Below, in pieces: positions 6,681 through 9,692 of a DNA stretch of 9,692 nt (the first letter of the stretch is position 1; each line of letters starts with the position of its first letter). A program made the translations under genes and the position numbers. The notes beneath the pieces are model-generated. The model saw nothing but the letters and a program-made list of their open reading frames with translations, was not told where the DNA came from and made no database searches. The stretch comes from Bacillota bacterium (GTDB lineage Bacteria; Bacillota; Clostridia; Acetivibrionales; DTU013), in contig JAEZLF010000309.1 in the NCBI GenBank assembly GCA_023435925.1, positions 1 through 9,692 on the forward strand, given 5' to 3'.

Positions 6681-6724
6681 AATGAAACACAGTTGTGCGC
6701 CACAGGCGGACAAAAGGAGCGGAT

Positions 6725-7168
6725 ATGGACAACGGATCCACATATTTTCTTGTTGATCAAACAGCGCTTCCAGAAATATTTACCAAGGTTATTGAGGTTA
6801 AAAAGATACTGAGCATGGGAAAGATCAGGACTGTCAACGACGCGGTAAAGGAAGTAGGGATCAGCAGGAGTGCTTTTTATAAATACAAGGATTTCGTATT
6901 CCCGTTTTACGAGACATCAAGGGGCAGAGTGATGACTCTTTTCTTTGTGGTGGAGGATTTTTCCGGTATATTGTCAAGTATTATTAACTCGATTGCAAAA
7001 GCAAAAGCCAACATTATTACTATAAACCAGAATATACCCATAAACGGTCTTGCTGACGTAACCATATCCATAGAGACTACAGGCATGACAATGGATATCA
7101 GGGAGCTGATGGGAAACCTTGGTGAAATCGAGGGAGTGCGGAAACAGGAAATTCTGGCCAGAGACTAA
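6725..7168 (+). CDS. UPF0735 (PheB-like) ACT-domain protein with HTH-like N-terminus
   Basis: I chose the ATG at 6725, not the in-frame GTG at 6695. It has AAGGAG (6714-6719) five bases upstream and gives 147 residues, the usual length of UPF0735 proteins such as B. subtilis PheB. The C-terminal half (about 69-145) is an ACT domain with the ligand-loop pattern V-E-D-x-x-G (76-81) and the strand ANIITINQNIP (95-105). The N-terminal half has a segment, TVNDAVKEVGISRSAFYKYKD (36-56), that looks like a helix-turn-helix. ACT domains usually bind amino acids, so this protein may sense a product of the aspartate pathway and act on gene expression or on a partner enzyme; its biochemical role is not established as far as I know. 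It is the first gene after the promoter at 6646-6674, and homoserine dehydrogenase starts 50 bp after its stop. Confidence 0.88.
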   Translation: MDNGSTYFLVDQTALPEIFTKVIEVKKILSMGKIRTVNDAVKEVGISRSAFYKYKDFVFPFYETSRGRVMTLFFVVEDFSGILSSIINSIAKAKANIITINQNIPINGLADVTISIETTGMTMDIRELMGNLGEIEGVRKQEILARD

Positions 7169-7218
7169 CTTGGAGTATAGAAATTGATGGTTTTTTATGC
7201 ATAGGGAGGTAGGAAGTT

Positions 7219-8466
7219 ATGGATGTAGCGATAATAGGATACGGTGTTGTAGGCTCGGGTGTCGCAGAAGTAATCAGGAAGAACAGCCAAAGCATTGCAT
7301 CCAGAGCCGGTGAGCAGATTAGGGTTAAGAAAATTCTGGATATCAGAGATATTGCAGAAGGACCGGATAAAGAACTGCTTACGAAGAATGCAGAGGATAT
7401 TTTCAACGATCCGGATATCCGCGTGGTGGTAGAAACCATAGGGGGTACAAGATTTGCCCATGAATATACGAAAAGAGCGTTCAGTGCCAAAAAGCATGTT
7501 GTAACATCCAATAAGGAACTGGTGGCGGCCCACGGGCCGGAGCTGCTTCAAATGGCAGCTGAAAACGGTGTAAACTATCTTTTTGAGGCAAGTGTCGGCG
7601 GCGGCATTCCGATTATCAAGCCACTGAGTCAATGCCTTGCGGCTAATATTATTAACGGCATAACGGGTATTCTTAATGGCACAACGAACTATATTCTTTC
7701 TCAGATGCGCCGGGAAGGGCGTGACTTTGATGATGCATTGAAAGGCGCACAGGAAAACGGGTATGCGGAAGCGGACCCTACAGCTGATATTGAGGGCCAT
7801 GATGCATGTAGAAAAATTGCTATATTATCATCCATTGCATATAATGAATTTGTTGATTATAGAAATATATATACAGAAGGAATTTCCAAGCTGAGCCTTG
7901 CAGATATGCAATATGCCCAAGCCATGGATTCGGTAATCAAGCTTGTGGCGGTCAGCAGGAGAGAGGGAGACAGTATTTTTGCAAGGGTATCCCCTGCAAT
8001 CATCAGCAGGAATCATCCTTTATCCAATGTGGAAGATGTCTTCAATGCTATCGTGGTTAAAGGGGATGCGATCGGTGATGCTATGTTTTATGGCAGAGGT
8101 GCAGGTAAACTTCCTACAGCCAGTGCAGTAGTAGCGGATATTATCGATATTGCCAAAAGCGGAGATACTTGCGGCTGCAACCGATGGATCAGAAAAGATT
8201 ATGATAATATGGTTGCTATTGGTGATAGCAAGACCCGCTATTTTGTAAGGGTTGCAGTAAGGAATAGCAGTGAAGCGGCCAGGTTTATTGAAAAAACTTT
8301 CGTTCAGGTTGAATATGTAAGTACTGGGAGTAAAGAATTGTCCGGTGAGCTTGCGTTTATTACACCTAATGAAAAGGAATCAAAGCTTTCGGAATGGGTG
8401 GAAGCGTTAAAAGGTATCGGATCCATAAAAGAAGTTATAAGTATAATCAGAATAGAAGAAGACTAA
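7219..8466 (+). CDS. hom: Homoserine dehydrogenase
   Basis: This enzyme reduces aspartate semialdehyde to homoserine with NAD(P)H, the step leading to threonine and methionine. The 415 residues start with a Rossmann motif GYGVVGSGV (7-15). TSNKEL (96-101) holds a conserved active-site lysine (K99). The substrate-domain signature runs from GYAEADPTADIEG (181-193) to HDACRK (194-199), with E184, D190, D195 and K199 at the expected catalytic and binding positions. GILNGTTNYIL (150-160) is also typical. The C-terminal tail (about 340-415) sits where other bacterial enzymes of about 430 residues have an ACT domain. It keeps the first strand (YFVRVAV) and the last ones (IKEVISIIRIEED) but lacks the D-x-x-G ligand loop, so threonine feedback may be altered or lost. 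GGGAGG (7204-7209) lies nine bases before the ATG. The aspartokinase gene follows after 24 bp. Confidence 0.96.
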   Translation: MDVAIIGYGVVGSGVAEVIRKNSQSIASRAGEQIRVKKILDIRDIAEGPDKELLTKNAEDIFNDPDIRVVVETIGGTRFAHEYTKRAFSAKKHVVTSNKELVAAHGPELLQMAAENGVNYLFEASVGGGIPIIKPLSQCLAANIINGITGILNGTTNYILSQMRREGRDFDDALKGAQENGYAEADPTADIEGHDACRKIAILSSIAYNEFVDYRNIYTEGISKLSLADMQYAQAMDSVIKLVAVSRREGDSIFARVSPAIISRNHPLSNVEDVFNAIVVKGDAIGDAMFYGRGAGKLPTASAVVADIIDIAKSGDTCGCNRWIRKDYDNMVAIGDSKTRYFVRVAVRNSSEAARFIEKTFVQVEYVSTGSKELSGELAFITPNEKESKLSEWVEALKGIGSIKEVISIIRIEED

Positions 8467-8490
8467 AAAATGGCAGGGAGGGAATAACGC

Positions 8491-9692
8491 GTGGGTCTCA
8501 TTGTACAAAAATATGGCGGAAGCTCTGTAGCAAATGTTGAAAAAATCAACAATGTTGCAGCCAGAGTAGTTGAAACCTATAGAGAAGGTAATTCGGTTGT
8601 TGTGGTTGTATCGGCCCAGGGTGATACAACAGACGATTTGATTGCAAAGGCAGAAGAAATCAATAAGAATCCGTCCAGACGTGAAATGGATGTGTTACTT
8701 TCTACAGGTGAACAGATATCCATGGCCCTTCTGGCCATGGCAATTGAGAAGCTGGGGTGCTATGCTACTTCACTTACAGGTTATCAGGCCGGAATCAGCA
8801 CCAACAGCCAATATGGAAATGCAAGAATAAAGAACATCGACACAGAGAGAATTTATCGGGAACTGGATCAAAAACACATTGTTATTGTAGCTGGTTTTCA
8901 GGGGTGGAATAAGTATGAGGATATCACCACTTTGGGAAGGGGCGGTTCCGATACAACGGCAGTAGCGTTGGCAGCGTCGCTTCATGCAGATATTTGTGAG
9001 ATATATACGGATGTAGATGGCGTTTATACAGCCGATCCGAGAATCGTTAAAAACGCCAGAAAGCTCAATGATATTTCATATGATGAAATGCTGGAGCTGG
9101 CGAGTCTGGGTGCGAATGTACTTCATAACAGATCCGTTGAAATGGCGAAAAAGTATCTTGTGAACATGTCAGTCAGATCAAGCTTGAATAAAGCGGCAGG
9201 TACAGAAATCAAGGAGGTAGGAAACGTGGAAAAGATGCTTGTCAGAGGAGTTACCAGAGATAACGATATTGCACGGATATCCGTCATGGGTATTGAGGAT
9301 AAACCGGGAATGGCGTTTAAGCTGTTCTCATTGCTCTCCAAAGAGAAAATTAATGTGGATGTGATCCTTCAGTCCATTGGAAGAGATGAAACCAAGGATA
9401 TATCTTTTACCGTAAAGAAAGCGGATCTTGAGAAGACGCTAGGTGTCATCAATGCAAACCTTGGCGTTCTTAGCGCCAAAGAGGTTAAGCATTCTGATCA
9501 ATACTCAAAGGTCTCCGTTGTGGGAGTCGGCATGGTCAATAATCCCGGTGTGGCAGCTACCATGTTTGAAGCCCTGTATGATGCCGATATCAACATTCAC
9601 ATGATCTCCACCTCTGAGATGAAAATTTCGGTGCTGGTCAATATCAGGAATGCTGAGCGTGCTGTTAATGCTATTCATGACAAATTCAAGCT
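8491..9692 (+). CDS. lysC: Aspartate kinase, monofunctional Bacillus LysC type, cut by window end
   Basis: This enzyme phosphorylates aspartate in the first step to lysine (and diaminopimelate), threonine and methionine. The GTG start has AGGGAGGG (8475-8482) eight bases upstream. The 400 visible residues show the N-terminal kinase motif KYGGSSV (7-13), SAQGDTTDDL (41-50), STGEQIS (71-77), LGRGGSDTTAVALAASL (148-164) and TDVDGVYTADPRIV (173-186). Two ACT domains follow: ARISVMGIEDKPGMAFKLFS (about 261-280) and SKVSVVGVGMVNNPGVAATM (about 339-358). The family is about 400-410 residues, so only the last few codons are missing. ACT ligand loops (IEDKPG, MVNNPG) are intact, consistent with feedback control by lysine, threonine or both; which one cannot be told. 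It shares a transcript with hom. An internal ribosome binding site at 9211 probably yields a separate regulatory subunit. Confidence 0.96.
   Translation, partial: MGLIVQKYGGSSVANVEKINNVAARVVETYREGNSVVVVVSAQGDTTDDLIAKAEEINKNPSRREMDVLLSTGEQISMALLAMAIEKLGCYATSLTGYQAGISTNSQYGNARIKNIDTERIYRELDQKHIVIVAGFQGWNKYEDITTLGRGGSDTTAVALAASLHADICEIYTDVDGVYTADPRIVKNARKLNDISYDEMLELASLGANVLHNRSVEMAKKYLVNMSVRSSLNKAAGTEIKEVGNVEKMLVRGVTRDNDIARISVMGIEDKPGMAFKLFSLLSKEKINVDVILQSIGRDETKDISFTVKKADLEKTLGVINANLGVLSAKEVKHSDQYSKVSVVGVGMVNNPGVAATMFEALYDADINIHMISTSEMKISVLVNIRNAERAVNAIHDKFK
9211..9228 (+). promoter_or_regulatory. Internal ribosome binding site and GTG start inside lysC
   Basis: AAGGAGGT (9211-9218), a near-perfect Shine-Dalgarno, is followed seven bases later by GTG (9226-9228) in the lysC frame; an in-frame ATG also follows at 9235. 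The GTG is codon 246, in the linker between the kinase and ACT domains. In B. subtilis LysC and C. glutamicum aspartokinase a beta subunit starts from an in-frame internal codon at about this position. Confidence 0.75.
9226..9692 (+). CDS. Predicted aspartokinase beta subunit (ACT-domain part of lysC), in-frame internal start
   Basis: Translation from the internal GTG would give the last 160 or so residues of aspartokinase, containing only the two ACT domains (starting V/M-E-K-M-L-V-R-G-V). In alpha2-beta2 aspartokinases such as that of B. subtilis this separately translated chain pairs with the full-length chain and helps form the effector sites. Here its existence is predicted from the strong Shine-Dalgarno, the spacing, the frame and the matching position. 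The 3' end is outside the window. Confidence 0.65.
   Translation, partial: MEKMLVRGVTRDNDIARISVMGIEDKPGMAFKLFSLLSKEKINVDVILQSIGRDETKDISFTVKKADLEKTLGVINANLGVLSAKEVKHSDQYSKVSVVGVGMVNNPGVAATMFEALYDADINIHMISTSEMKISVLVNIRNAERAVNAIHDKFK

Noticed and set aside
6681..6724. T-box or lysine riboswitch expected upstream of the aspartate-pathway genes
   Set aside because: The predicted leader is about 44 bases and the hom-lysC gap is 24 bp, both too short, and no conserved T-box or riboswitch core is seen.
6695..6724. Upstream GTG as the start of the ACT-domain protein
   Set aside because: The ATG at 6725 has a properly spaced AAGGAG and gives the normal family length; the extra ten residues overlap that ribosome binding site and have none of their own.

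Overview
The window looks like chromosomal DNA of a low-GC Gram-positive bacterium, most likely class Clostridia. The signs are strong AGGAGG-type ribosome binding sites, sigma-A-type promoters, an OmpR-type regulator/kinase pair and a Bacillus-like aspartate-pathway cluster (UPF0735 ACT protein, homoserine dehydrogenase, monofunctional aspartokinase). I cannot name the genus. No RNA gene, transposase, phage gene or CRISPR array is visible.

Left arm, minus strand (1-2284): a nearly complete AMP-forming acyl-CoA synthetase follows an XRE/cupin transcription factor. Both are probably transcribed leftward from an extended -10 promoter at about 2364-2372. A nearly perfect palindrome (2330-2351) lies just inside the predicted transcript, where an autoregulatory operator would be expected.

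Middle, plus strand (2495-6600): a 92-residue protein with only sigma-factor region 2, then an OmpR-family response regulator, a two-TM HAMP histidine kinase, and a 539-residue lipoprotein whose start codon overlaps the kinase stop (ATGA). This looks like an envelope-sensing unit. A free-standing sigma-2 gene next to a two-component system recalls the B. subtilis RsoA/SigO - YvrG/YvrHb neighbourhood. It is the least explained and most interesting part of the window.

Right arm, plus strand (6601-9692): two perfect 20-bp tandem repeats follow the lipoprotein stop codon directly. A TTGATT-N17-TAACAT promoter comes next, with an inverted repeat over its -10. It precedes the ACT-domain protein, homoserine dehydrogenase (hom) and aspartokinase (lysC, cut by the window end about where the gene should finish). 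The aspartokinase carries a strong internal ribosome binding site with an in-frame GTG at codon 246, the expected arrangement for separate production of a regulatory beta subunit. The homoserine dehydrogenase tail is a degenerate ACT domain, while the small upstream protein has a typical ACT domain plus an HTH-like segment, so amino-acid sensing for this branch may act in trans.

No convincing intrinsic terminator is visible anywhere. Transcription from the sensor unit could therefore run into the aspartate-pathway genes.
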